Part shown: positions 1-8,946 of the stretch, one piece after another
Position numbering within the stretch: position 1 is the first letter of the stretch
Layout: each line of letters starts with the position of its first letter
Assembly (NCBI GenBank): GCA_947259275.1
Contig: CAMYMH010000018.1
Location: 1-64,000, forward strand
Origin: an uncultured Acidimicrobiaceae bacterium
GTDB lineage: Bacteria > Actinomycetota > Acidimicrobiia > Spongiisociales > SHLN01
Direction: 5' to 3'
DNA: 64,000 bases
Made by a program: the position numbers and the translations under genes
Notes under the pieces: generated by a model
What the model was told of the DNA's origin: nothing
The model's input: the letters and a program-made list of their open reading frames with translations, nothing else
Database searches by the model: none

Positions 1-810
1 CGAAATCCAGCCCATGGCCTCGAGCTCGACAAATGCCTTCCACATCCCGATGATGCCGGTCCCTCCCCCGGTCGGGTAGAGGATGACATCGGGCAGGTCC
101 CAGGCGAGCTGCTCCGCCAGTTCCAGGCCCATCGTCTTCTTGCCTTCGATCCGGTATGGCTCTTTCAGCGTCGAATAGTCGAACCAGCCGGTTGAGGCCG
201 CGCCCTCCTCTACGATCTTGCCGCAGTCGTTGATGAGCCCGTTTACCCGCCATACCCGCCCACCCTGGAGAGCGATCTCTCGGACGTTCACCTCGGGCGT
301 GTCGGCCGGACAGAACACATACACTTCCATTCCGGCCCGGCTCCCATAGGCGGCGAGGGCAGCTCCGGCGTTTCCGTTGGTGGCCATGGCGACTCGCTTC
401 ACGCCAAGCTCGTTGGCCATCGAGACGGCCAGGGCCAGGCCGCGCGCCTTGAAAGACCCGGTCGGCAGCCGCGATTCGTCCTTTACCAGCACCGAGGCGG
501 CGCCGGCGCGAGCCTCGGTGTCCGGCAGCGAAACCAACGGGGTCATGACCTCGCCGAGCGAGACAATGTTGTCCGCCGAGCGGACCGGAAGGAACTCGCG
601 GTAGCGCCACAGGTCGGGAGGCCGGGCTGCCAGCGTCTCCTTGTCGAGTGCAGCCGAGATAGCCCCCAGGTCGTAACGGACCAGCAGCGGCTTGCCGGCA
701 TCGGACAGCCCGTAACGGCGATTGGGCTCATACCTGGCTCCGGTGGCGCTGCATTCGAGATTGGTGACGAATGTTGGGCGCTCGACGGTGAGGTTCTCAC
801 TGCTGTTCAT
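1..810 (-). CDS. thrC: Threonine synthase (PLP-dependent), C-terminus runs off the window start
   Basis: Reverse-strand translation from ATG at 808-810 (MNSSENLTVERPTFVTNLECSATGARYE...) includes VKDESRLPTGSFKARG and TNGNAGAALAAYGSRAG, typical of fold-type II PLP threonine synthase. Confidence 0.85.
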   Translation of the reverse strand, partial: MNSSENLTVERPTFVTNLECSATGARYEPNRRYGLSDAGKPLLVRYDLGAISAALDKETLAARPPDLWRYREFLPVRSADNIVSLGEVMTPLVSLPDTEARAGAASVLVKDESRLPTGSFKARGLALAVSMANELGVKRVAMATNGNAGAALAAYGSRAGMEVYVFCPADTPEVNVREIALQGGRVWRVNGLINDCGKIVEEGAASTGWFDYSTLKEPYRIEGKKTMGLELAEQLAWDLPDVILYPTGGGTGIIGMWKAFVELEAMGWIS

Positions 811-1634
811 GCGTCATCACCCCCTTTGGGCGTGAACCCCTCGATTTCCGGCAGCCGCCGCCTGCGGCTCAGCCAACGGATGATGAACCACGACAAGACG
901 GCCGCCAGGAGAAACGGGAGCAGCGCCACCCACCACGCCGTGGTAGGACCTTCCGGCTCCTCTTCGGCCGGGGGGCTGAAAGGCTGTCCTTCGAGATCCA
1001 CGAATTGAAAGTCGGGATCGACGGTCGCCTCGACCAAGACCACAACGTCGTCGCCCTCGGTGATGGCCGGCAGCAGATCCCATTCGAGCAGGCCCGGACC
1101 GAGCACCCGGTCGGCATTGTGATCGACGACCGAGCCCGGCACCTCGATCTGGAGGGTGACCATCAGAATCTCAGACAGATCACCGGGTACCAGCGAGAGC
1201 AACCGCGCCTGTTCGAACTCGGGAATGTCCCGGGTACGGCCGGCCATCGAAAGCGTCCCGTCGTCGAGTGACAGGTTGATGTCTTCGATGATGCTGTCTC
1301 CCGCCGAAAGCTGAGCGGCAATCTCGCCGGGGTCGAGGCCGGGAATGGTCACTCGGATGCCCTGCAGGTCGCCGCGGGAGAACTGCTCGGGCTCAACGCC
1401 CTCAACCGGCACCGGCAGCTCCGAGGCATCGAGGAACTCCGACAGGGCCCGCAGCACGTCCTCGGGGGCGTCGTCGATACCTCCGATGAGCTCGAGTGCC
1501 TCCTCGTCGAAGGCAAACTCGCTGATGACCGAGGCGGTGCCTTCGGGAGCGATCCGCAGCCGGGTAACCGACTCGGCCCGGCAGGCGGTGAGCACCAGTG
1601 CGAGCAGGCCGACAATGGTGAGGGTGTTTCTCAT
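807..1634 (-). CDS. Lipoprotein-like protein with C-terminal TM helix (LppM-like)
   Basis: 275-aa ORF, N-terminal lipobox-like LVLTAC, C-terminal hydrophobic segment followed by RRRRR. Confidence 0.6.
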   Translation of the reverse strand: MRNTLTIVGLLALVLTACRAESVTRLRIAPEGTASVISEFAFDEEALELIGGIDDAPEDVLRALSEFLDASELPVPVEGVEPEQFSRGDLQGIRVTIPGLDPGEIAAQLSAGDSIIEDINLSLDDGTLSMAGRTRDIPEFEQARLLSLVPGDLSEILMVTLQIEVPGSVVDHNADRVLGPGLLEWDLLPAITEGDDVVVLVEATVDPDFQFVDLEGQPFSPPAEEEPEGPTTAWWVALLPFLLAAVLSWFIIRWLSRRRRLPEIEGFTPKGGDDA

Positions 1635-1637
1635 GAC

Positions 1638-1934
1638 TCAGGAGAGGACGGTGGCCAGGCCCCAACCGGCCATGACGAGCCCAACGACGATGAGCCACCG
1701 CGCCCGCCCGACCCGCAGCTCACCGAGGCCCTCGGGTCGCTTGCCCCGGCGATCGTGCCACAGCGCCAGGCCGTTTCCACCCACCAGGGCGGCTCCCAGC
1801 GCCAGCACCAGCTGAGGAAAGAGAGCGTTGATGTCGAACAGATCCACAGCAGAGAGGGTAGACACGTCCCCGTCGCCGATCCCCGTCCCCAGACCCCTGC
1901 CGTCGCTGGCCTCAACACATCGAGAGGTTGCCAT
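1638..1934 (-). CDS. Small membrane protein
   Basis: 98-aa ORF with two hydrophobic segments, directly upstream of and co-directional with the previous ORF. Confidence 0.5.
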   Translation of the reverse strand: MATSRCVEASDGRGLGTGIGDGDVSTLSAVDLFDINALFPQLVLALGAALVGGNGLALWHDRRGKRPEGLGELRVGRARWLIVVGLVMAGWGLATVLS

Positions 1935-2950
1935 CTACCCTCGACGGTATGCGGGCTCAGCGGTTGGAGAAACCGGCACTGATAGAGACGGAACCTCTCG
2001 CGAGTGTTGACATTCGCGGCCCAGAGCCGGGGGCGGATGAGTTGGTGGTTGAGGTGGCGGCTTGCGGGGTGTGCCGGACGGATCTCCAGCTCGCCGAAGG
2101 GGATCTGGAGTCTCGTTCCCTACCCATCGTGCCGGGGCACCAGGTGGTGGGCCGGGTGGCTGCCCTCGGCGATGGCGTATCCGACTGGTCCATCGGGGAC
2201 CGGGTCGGCGTGGCCTGGCTGGCCGGCACTTGTGGCATCTGCCGCCACTGTCGGGCCGGGAGGGAGAACCTGTGCGAATCGGCAGAATTCACCGGGTGGG
2301 ATCGCGACGGCGGCTTCGCCGACCGGATGGTGGTTCGTTCGGATTTCGCGCTCCGTTTGCCGGATCGACCGGGGGACGTTCAATTGGCGCCGCTGTTGTG
2401 CGGTGGTGTCATCGGCTACCGGGCGCTCAAGGTGTCGGGAATCGAGCCGGGAGGCCGACTGGGGTTATTCGGATTTGGCGCATCGGCCCGAATCGCCATT
2501 CAGGTGGCGAGGCACTGGGAATGCGAGATTCTGGTGGCCACCCGCTCCCGGCCCGAGCAGGAGAGAGCGCGCCGGATGGGGGCATCGTGGGCAGGCGGAT
2601 ACGAGGACGTTCCCACCGGAGGCCTCGATGCCGCGGTGACGTTCGCCCCCAGCGGCAATGTGGTGGTTTCCGCACTGCGCAGCCTCGATCGGGGCGGGGT
2701 GGTCGCCGTCAACGCCATCCATCTCGACCGCGTCCCGCAATTCGATTACGACCTGCTTTGGTGGGAACGCCAGATCCGCAGTGTTGCCAACTACACACGC
2801 CGCGATGCTTCGGAATTTCTCGCCCTTGCTACAGACATGGGAATCGAGACCACAGTTCAGGAGTATCCACTGGAGCGGGCCAACGCCGCCCTGGAGGAAT
2901 TGAAGAATGGCACAACCAGAGGCACAGCTGTGCTCGTGATGGACCGCTAG
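1928..2950 (+). CDS. Zinc-binding alcohol dehydrogenase family protein
   Basis: CGVCRTDLQLAEGDL, GHQVVGRV, and structural Zn Cys cluster CGICRHCRAGRENLC. Confidence 0.9.
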   Translation: MPSTLDGMRAQRLEKPALIETEPLASVDIRGPEPGADELVVEVAACGVCRTDLQLAEGDLESRSLPIVPGHQVVGRVAALGDGVSDWSIGDRVGVAWLAGTCGICRHCRAGRENLCESAEFTGWDRDGGFADRMVVRSDFALRLPDRPGDVQLAPLLCGGVIGYRALKVSGIEPGGRLGLFGFGASARIAIQVARHWECEILVATRSRPEQERARRMGASWAGGYEDVPTGGLDAAVTFAPSGNVVVSALRSLDRGGVVAVNAIHLDRVPQFDYDLLWWERQIRSVANYTRRDASEFLALATDMGIETTVQEYPLERANAALEELKNGTTRGTAVLVMDR

Positions 2951-2988
2951 CAAGCGGAATACCGACGAGGACACAACCGTTCTCCACC

Positions 2989-3552
2989 ATGACGACCGTG
3001 GAGGTCCATATGGACACCCTCGAATGGCAGCGGAATCCGGAAGGCTATGAAAGCGCCGGATACATGATCCGCCGGCTCGAGGGACCGCAAGGTCCACGAT
3101 GGCGTCTCGAAGGAACCGACGAGCCGGCCCCATGGTTGGGCAGTCGCCGGTTGACCATGTCGGTCCACCCAACATTACGCAGCGCCAAGGATCGCGCTCG
3201 CCATGACGAGCGCGATCGAGTGCGCCGGGCCAGAGTGACGGGGCACCTGGCCGTTGGTATCGCGGCATCGCTCATCTTCGCCATGCTGGTCCCTCTCATG
3301 TCGAGCCTCGGCTGGTTCGTCGTCGCCTCGGTGGTGCTGTTCGTGGCGCTCCGATCGCTTGCGGACGCAGCCGGGGTGTGGCTGGGGGATGCGTGGGGAT
3401 GGACGCGCCACCGGGGCGAGCCGGAACCCATGACCTGGTCGAGTAGGCGGGTCCTCTCAGCGATGGAAAGCCTGCGGCGACGCCGCTTGGCGGCGGCCCA
3501 GATCGAGACCCCACCGGCGATCCTGATGCTGCCTCCGGATCCCCCCCAATAG
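2989..3552 (+). CDS. Hypothetical protein with two TM helices
   Basis: In-frame ATG at 2989 within the longer ORF 2062..3552; hydrophobic hairpin LAVGIAASLIFAMLVPLMSSLGWFVVASVVLFVAL. Confidence 0.55.
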   Translation: MTTVEVHMDTLEWQRNPEGYESAGYMIRRLEGPQGPRWRLEGTDEPAPWLGSRRLTMSVHPTLRSAKDRARHDERDRVRRARVTGHLAVGIAASLIFAMLVPLMSSLGWFVVASVVLFVALRSLADAAGVWLGDAWGWTRHRGEPEPMTWSSRRVLSAMESLRRRRLAAAQIETPPAILMLPPDPPQ

Positions 3553-3603
3553 CAAACCACCCGGTCTCGCTTCCCGGGGGCGCGGTCGTGCAACAATAAG
3601 GAA

Positions 3604-4491
3604 GTGACCCAGGAGTTCGAACAACCGCGTCGGCGTCAGGCTTATGAAGGCACCGTCGACTTGCCGCCCACCGAACCGCTCAGTGTCGACGCGGTCGAGA
3701 GCATCATCCGCCGGGCGGTTGAGCTGCAGGTAGACGACGACCTGGCACTTCCAACTCTCGACGAGAAGGCCCTGCATCGCGTAGCCGACGAGCTTGGTAT
3801 CGAGCCCGGCCATCTGCGGCGCGCCATCGCCGAGGCTCGCACCTCGCTGGAGCGAACCGACCCGGGCGTCTTCGATCGGTTGTTTGCCCCCGGTTCGATC
3901 ACCGAGAGTGCCATCGTGTACGCCGACCGGGAGACGGTCGAATCCCGCCTCGGTGATTGGATGTCCCGCCAGGAGGGGCTCCGCTTGCGGCGGAAGCTAG
4001 CCGATGGCGGTGTGTGGGAGCGCGATTCCCACGTCCTGACCCGCATTCGCATGGGCCTGCGGATGGGTCGTGGTTCCCGCGTGCTGCGGAACTCCCGCAA
4101 GGTCACTCATCGCGTCCAGGCGATTCGAGATGAGGAACAAGCGCTCGCCCTCGAAGCCGAGACCCACACCCTCAAGACGGTGGGAGCGGCCGCCGTCGCC
4201 GGATTGGGAGCGGTGGCCGCGGCGGGTGCCGCTTACGGCGCGGCGGCGGGTGTTCCCGAGATCGCCATCCCGGCTGCCGCCGGCGGGTTCCTGCTCGGGG
4301 GCGGCGCCATCATCATGGGCGTCAAGGTGTGGCTCAGCCGGGTTAAGGACGCACTCCGACGCGCCCTCGACAGCGTCTCGAGCCCCGACGTGATGGAAGG
4401 CGGCGACCCGCTCGAGCGACAGCTCCGGCGGCTTCGGAAGAACTTCAAGGAAGCCCGCCGGGAGTTCCGCGGCCGCAGCCGGTGGGTGTAG
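3604..4491 (+). CDS. Hypothetical protein with C-terminal TM region
   Basis: 295-aa ORF with Ala/Gly-rich hydrophobic region. Confidence 0.6.
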   Translation: MTQEFEQPRRRQAYEGTVDLPPTEPLSVDAVESIIRRAVELQVDDDLALPTLDEKALHRVADELGIEPGHLRRAIAEARTSLERTDPGVFDRLFAPGSITESAIVYADRETVESRLGDWMSRQEGLRLRRKLADGGVWERDSHVLTRIRMGLRMGRGSRVLRNSRKVTHRVQAIRDEEQALALEAETHTLKTVGAAAVAGLGAVAAAGAAYGAAAGVPEIAIPAAAGGFLLGGGAIIMGVKVWLSRVKDALRRALDSVSSPDVMEGGDPLERQLRRLRKNFKEARREFRGRSRWV

Positions 4492-4620
4492 CGAGAGGCC
4501 CAGCTGACAGGGGTCCCGTTCTTCCTCCCCCGGACTTCTATCCACGGTTGTCCCGTCCATAGGCGTTTTCTGGTTCTTGTTCCCCGCCCTTGAGGGCGGC
4601 CGGGCTTCGCCCGGCTTAGG

Positions 4621-5150
4621 AGTTGCGAAGCAACTCCACAGGAACGCGGAGCGTTCCCGGATTCGACGATGGCGGAGGCGGGGTGGGGGGCAACGCCTCC
4701 GGCGTTGCCAGGGAGTTACTACGTAACTCCATCGCGCGAGAGCAGTTGCGAAGCAACTGCCAAGGAACGCGCAGCGTTCCCGGATTCGACGATGGCGGAG
4801 CCGGGGTGGGCGGCAACGCCTCCGGCGTTGCTAGGGAGTTACTACGTAACTGCAGCGCGCGAGAGCAGTTGCGAAGCAACTGCCAAGGAACGCGGAGCGT
4901 TCCCGGATTCGACGATGGCGGAGGCGGGGCGGGGGGCAACGCCTCCGGCGTTGCTAAGGAGTGACTACGTAACTCCAGCGCGCGAGAGCAGTTGCGAAGC
5001 AACTGCCAAGGAACGCGCAGCGTTCCCGGATTCGACGATGGCGGAGGCGGGGCGGGGGGCAACGCCTCCGGCGTTGCTAGGGAGTTACTACGTAACTCCA
5101 GCGCGCGAGAGCAGTTGCGAAGCAACTGCCAAGGAACGCGCAGCGTTCCC
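4621..5150. repeat. Tandem array, exact 123-bp period, ~4.25 units; each full unit carries four short hairpins with 3-nt loops
   Basis: AGTTGCGAAGCAACT starts at 4621, 4744, 4867, 4990, 5113 (each +123). Unit 1 hairpins: 4619-4637 GGAGTTGC-GAA-GCAACTCC; 4641-4657 GGAACGC-GGA-GCGTTCC; 4690-4708 GCAACGCC-TCC-GGCGTTGC; 4712-4730 GGAGTTAC-TAC-GTAACTCC. Confidence 0.95.
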
Positions 5151-5151
5151 G

Positions 5152-5216
5152 CTCTCCCCCCATCCGTCGCCGACCCTGCGGTTCGGCGACACCTTCCCCT
5201 CGAGGGGAAGGATGAG
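5152..5216 (+). repeat. Dispersed intergenic element, copy A
   Basis: ctctccccccatccgtcgccgaccctgcggttcggcgacaccttcccctcgaggggaaggatgag; matches copies at 49457-49517 (+) and 17614-17674 (-). Confidence 0.7.
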
Positions 5217-5337
5217 TAGGACTCCGGGAAGGCTTCGCCTTCCTTGGCAACCCAAGCGGTTGCACCCCCTCCGGGGGGAGAAGGCAACCGCCCCCAGGGG
5301 TTAGCCGGTTGCGGCCCGACGCTAAACTGGCGCCCTT

Positions 5338-5408
5338 GCGGGTGTAGTTCAATGGTAGAACACGAGCTTCCCAAGCTCGGGACGGGGGTCCGATTCCCCT
5401 CACCCGCT
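5338..5408 (+). tRNA. tRNA-Gly (anticodon CCC)
   Basis: Acceptor GCGGGTG/CACCCGC, anticodon arm CGAGC-TTCCCAA-GCTCG, T-arm GGGGGTCCGATTCCCCT; located upstream of dcd. Confidence 0.93.
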
Positions 5409-5428
5409 CTGACCGCAGCGGAGTAGTC

Positions 5429-5992
5429 GTGATCTTTTCCGATCGCACCATGAAAGAAGCCCTCGCCGAGAAGCGGATCCAGGTCGATCCACTGGTCGAG
5501 GCCAACATCCAGCCGTCGAGCATCGACGTGCGGGTCGATTCGTACTTCCGAACGTTCGAGAATCACCGCTACCCGTTCATCGACCCCCGCACACCGCAGC
5601 CCGATCTCACCACCCAGGTAGAAGCCGACGGGGAAAACCCGTTCATGCTTCACCCCGGCGAATTCGTCCTCGGCTCGACGTTGGAGGTCGTTTCATTGGC
5701 CGACGACGTGGTGGCCCGGCTGGAAGGCAAGTCCAGCCTCGGACGGCTGGGCCTGCTGATCCACTCCACCGCCGGGTTCATCGACCCCGGCTTCTCCGGC
5801 CACATCACCCTCGAGCTATCGAACGTGGCCACCCTCCCCATCGCCATCTACCCCGGCATGAAGATCGGCCAGGTTTCCTTCTACGAGCTGTCGACACCGG
5901 CCGATCACCCCTACGGCAGTACCGAAGCGGGATCCAAATACCAGGGCCAGCGCGGTCCAACTCCCAGCCGGATCCACGAGGACTTCGGCTAG
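5429..5992 (+). CDS. dcd: dCTP deaminase
   Basis: [37 protein letters not shown] and [12 protein letters not shown] signatures; GTG start. Confidence 0.95.
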   Translation: MIFSDRTMKEALAEKRIQVDPLVEANIQPSSIDVRVDSYFRTFENHRYPFIDPRTPQPDLTTQVEADGENPFMLHPGEFVLGSTLEVVSLADDVVARLEGKSSLGRLGLLIHSTAGFIDPGFSGHITLELSNVATLPIAIYPGMKIGQVSFYELSTPADHPYGSTEAGSKYQGQRGPTPSRIHEDFG

Positions 5993-6034
5993 AGCGCCTT
6001 CGGCGCTCTAGCTCGGGAGTTGCTTCGCAACTCC
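5989..6034. repeat. Two adjacent 3-nt-loop hairpins at the dcd 3' end (first includes the stop codon)
   Basis: CTAGAGCGCC-TTC-GGCGCTCTAG (5989-6011) and GGAGTTGC-TTC-GCAACTCC (6016-6034). Confidence 0.85.
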
Positions 6035-6180
6035 TGGCTGACAGGTCAATTGGGTTCCTAAGCAGTCAACTCCTGGCTGACAGGGTCCCCCTACCCCTAC
6101 CTCCGACTGCCCAGCCGTCCAGCGCCGGTCGCTGCCCTCACCCGTAGCGCGTCGAGCCAGGTGCAAGTAGCCTCGGGCAG

Positions 6181-6495
6181 GTGAGGAACAAGGACAACCC
6201 GTTGTGGCTGATCCCGGCCAGCCTGGCACTGCTCATCCCGATCATCGCCGTTCTTTCAGAAGGGCCCACCGCGCTGGCCGTTCTCGTTGGGGCCGCCATC
6301 CTCACCCTCGCCGTGGCAGGCGGTAGCTGGTTCCTCATGCAGGAGCGCCACAAGCTACGCATGCGTGAGATCGAGGCCGAGGCCCGGCTGCAACAGGCTG
6401 CCAGCGACCATCTTTCAGCCGCCGAGCGCATCCTGGACAAGGACGACGGACTAACGACCTGGCAGCGGGAGGACCCGCCCCGGCTGACGAACTAG
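6181..6495 (+). CDS. Small membrane protein
   Basis: 104-aa ORF, two hydrophobic helices then charged helix. Confidence 0.55.
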   Translation: MRNKDNPLWLIPASLALLIPIIAVLSEGPTALAVLVGAAILTLAVAGGSWFLMQERHKLRMREIEAEARLQQAASDHLSAAERILDKDDGLTTWQREDPPRLTN

Positions 6496-7823
6496 CGACC
6501 TGCAGCCCACGGGAGCTTCACCTGGCCCAGCAGCAGCGCCCCCGCCGCCAGCAGCACGAGGGGCGTCACGGCCAACGCCAGCAGCCCATCGGCGCGGTAG
6601 AAGCCGCCGAGCGCAAGGAGGCCGAGGCCGAAGGCGGCGGCTACCGAGCCGAAGACCGCCGCCCACGGACCTCCACCCGACGTTGTCGCTCGCGCTCCTG
6701 ATCGCTCCAGACGGGAAAAGATCATCACCAGCGGTGTAGTCAGGACCGCCAGCGCCGCCACCCACACGGGGCGAGTGAGCCACCAGCCACCGGTGAGGGC
6801 GTCCCCTCGCAGCCCGAAGCCGGACAATTGTGCGAACAGGACACCAAAGGCCATCGCCGGGAGGTGCCACAGATACACGGTCATCGCCAGGCCGTTGGCG
6901 GCAATGACCGAGCCCCATACCCGCTCCCGCTGCAACCAGCGCCGAGCCGGCGCCTCCAGCAGCAGGATGATTCCGAACTGGAACAGGCCGACGGCCATGA
7001 GCATGATGGTGGGTGGCTGGGTGTTGCCGAACTCCTCGCCGGGGACGCCGAGCAGGCTACGCGAGTAGAGGCCAACTCCGGAGAGAGTGACCAGCGTGGC
7101 CAGCCCGGCCATGGCGATCAGGATGGCCCGGGCCCGGCCGGCCACCCTGCCGTCCCGCCAGAAGAATCCCAGCTGGTGAACGGCCACCCACACCAACAGA
7201 TAGTTGACGTACCCGATGCCACCGAGGCCGAGGTCTCGTACCAGCACGTCGACGAAGGCGGCAAGCGAGATCGAGGCCACCGGAACCAGCAGCCCAAACC
7301 GATCATGGAGGCCCAGCATCACCGGTACGAAGGGGATGACCAGCAGGTAGACACCCAGGAACCAGACCGGAACCGCCACCAGGGTGAGGCCGACCTGGAG
7401 AGTCTCGGGGCTCAGCCGAATCACATGGGCGAACACCACGGTGAGAACCGTCCACACAGCCGCGAAGGCGAGCGTAGGCCGAAGCAGCCGGGCCATCCGT
7501 CCCCGCAACCAGTCGCCATACGTGACCCCCTTGTCGCGGGCCGAGATCCATGAGGCCGAGTTGGCGAACCCGCCGACGATGAAGAAGATCGGCATCACCT
7601 GGAGACCCCAGGTGATGAACTGCATCCAGGGCACCAGGCCGAGGATGTTGTCGCCCTCGATGGCGCCGTCGGCGTCGATGGTGATGACGGCCATGAGCCA
7701 GTGGCCGACCACCACGACGAAGATGGAGAAGACCCGCAGCAGGTCGATGTACCGATTGCGAGTCGCAGGCGTACGGGCCACGAGCTCTTTGACGTTGATG
7801 CTCTTGGTTTGTGGGTTGTTCAT
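6492..7823 (-). CDS. Acyltransferase family 3-like multi-TM protein
   Basis: MNNPQTKSINVKELVARTPATRNRYIDLLRVFSIFVVVVGHWLM; the longer ORF to 8183 overlaps azlD, so ATG at 7823 preferred. Confidence 0.75.
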   Translation of the reverse strand: MNNPQTKSINVKELVARTPATRNRYIDLLRVFSIFVVVVGHWLMAVITIDADGAIEGDNILGLVPWMQFITWGLQVMPIFFIVGGFANSASWISARDKGVTYGDWLRGRMARLLRPTLAFAAVWTVLTVVFAHVIRLSPETLQVGLTLVAVPVWFLGVYLLVIPFVPVMLGLHDRFGLLVPVASISLAAFVDVLVRDLGLGGIGYVNYLLVWVAVHQLGFFWRDGRVAGRARAILIAMAGLATLVTLSGVGLYSRSLLGVPGEEFGNTQPPTIMLMAVGLFQFGIILLLEAPARRWLQRERVWGSVIAANGLAMTVYLWHLPAMAFGVLFAQLSGFGLRGDALTGGWWLTRPVWVAALAVLTTPLVMIFSRLERSGARATTSGGGPWAAVFGSVAAAFGLGLLALGGFYRADGLLALAVTPLVLLAAGALLLGQVKLPWAAGR

Positions 7824-7945
7824 GCCTCCATCGTCGAACGAAACGGCCGGTTCATCTATCGGGAGAGACCCCGATTTCCTACCCGGGGTCACCCTGAGGT
7901 CAGAGGCCAGCCGTTCTTCGTGGCCGACGGCAGTGGGCTCAAGCT

Positions 7946-8251
7946 TCAGCCGAGCCAGCGGGCGACCCAGTAGAAGGCTCCGCCTACCAGCAGGACCCCC
8001 GGCAGCGAGCGGCGGGTGATCACCGCCCCGACCACGCCACCGGTGGCAGCAACCAGACCGATGCCGGCTTCCGGTCCCCCGTCGGGCGCGGCCAGGCCGA
8101 GTGTGGCGAGAGCAACGAACAGCGCCAGCGGAAAGGTCTCCAGAAAGCCTCCCCACCTTCCCGTCGGGACCGGCCGCGGCCACACTAGGAACACCGCCCG
8201 GCTCGCGAACGTGATGCCGGCCATCGCAACCACCAGCGCCAGGTCACTCAC
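7946..8251 (-). CDS. azlD: AzlD-type branched-chain amino acid transport subunit
   Basis: Small 4-TM protein adjacent to AzlC-like gene, GTG start at 8249-8251. Confidence 0.75.
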   Translation of the reverse strand: MSDLALVVAMAGITFASRAVFLVWPRPVPTGRWGGFLETFPLALFVALATLGLAAPDGGPEAGIGLVAATGGVVGAVITRRSLPGVLLVGGAFYWVARWLG

Positions 8252-8927
8252 GAGCGGCCCGACTCCCGGGCCCCGCCAAACCCACGAGGGCGGCGACGGC
8301 CGCCGCTCCGGTGATCCGCCACGCCTCGGGGAGCGCAGAGGTAGACAGGAGCGCAGCGACAATGGCGGTCCCGACCACAATCCAATCTCGCCGGGTGCGC
8401 ACCAGCGCCGCCGCCAGGCCCAGGAAGATCAGCGGGAAGAAGACGTCGATGCCCCATTGTTCGGGGTCGATGGCCTCGCCCATCGCCGCCCCCAGCACGG
8501 TACCGGCCACCCATCCGCCGTACAGCACCAGATCGGTGGCGCCCTTGTAAGCCACCAGGTCTTCCTCGCCAAGGTCGGCGGCGTGGAGTGCCATCCCGAA
8601 GGTCTCGTCCACCAGAACCCAGGCCATCGCCACCCGGGTGGCCAGCGGGCGGGCTCCCAACAGCTGGGCGAGCCGGGCCGACATGGGGACATGGCGCAGC
8701 GCCAGGCCGGTGGTGGCGACCAGCACCGGTGCCGCGCCGGAGGCAAGGAGACCAACCATCGTGAACTGGGCAGCACCGGACACCACGATGACCGATGCCA
8801 GCACCGCCAGCCAGGGTGCCAGGCCCGCCTGCACGGCCAGAACTCCAAAGCCGGTCCCGAAGGCGCCCACCGCCAGGAACAGGACTGCTCCATCACGGAG
8901 GCCGCGCCGAAAGGACGAGCTGACCAT
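8244..8927 (-). CDS. azlC: AzlC family branched-chain amino acid permease
   Basis: FRRGLRDGAVLFLAVGAFGTGFGVLAVQAGL...SGAAQFTMVGLLASGA. Confidence 0.85.
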   Translation of the reverse strand: MVSSSFRRGLRDGAVLFLAVGAFGTGFGVLAVQAGLAPWLAVLASVIVVSGAAQFTMVGLLASGAAPVLVATTGLALRHVPMSARLAQLLGARPLATRVAMAWVLVDETFGMALHAADLGEEDLVAYKGATDLVLYGGWVAGTVLGAAMGEAIDPEQWGIDVFFPLIFLGLAAALVRTRRDWIVVGTAIVAALLSTSALPEAWRITGAAAVAALVGLAGPGSRAARE

Positions 8928-8946
8928 CAGCGGCCTGTGCCAAGAG

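Noticed and set aside
2062-2988. N-terminal extension of the ORF 2062..3552
   Set aside because: Overlaps the well-supported alcohol dehydrogenase in another frame; ATG at 2989 gives a sensible protein.
4621-5150. CRISPR array
   Set aside because: The whole 123-bp unit repeats; no unique spacers, no short constant repeats, and no cas genes nearby.
4616-5653. 345-aa minus-strand ORF with 41-aa repeats (NPGTLRVPWQLLRNCSRALELRSNSLATPEALPP...)
   Set aside because: Produced by the 123-bp (41-codon) hairpin array; other strands and frames are also open, and the ORF runs antisense through the tRNA and into dcd. Treated as a DNA repeat, not a protein.
7824-8183. N-terminal extension of the acyltransferase ORF
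   Set aside because: Arg/Gly-rich out-of-frame sequence overlapping azlD; ATG at 7821-7823 is followed directly by the expected TM domain.
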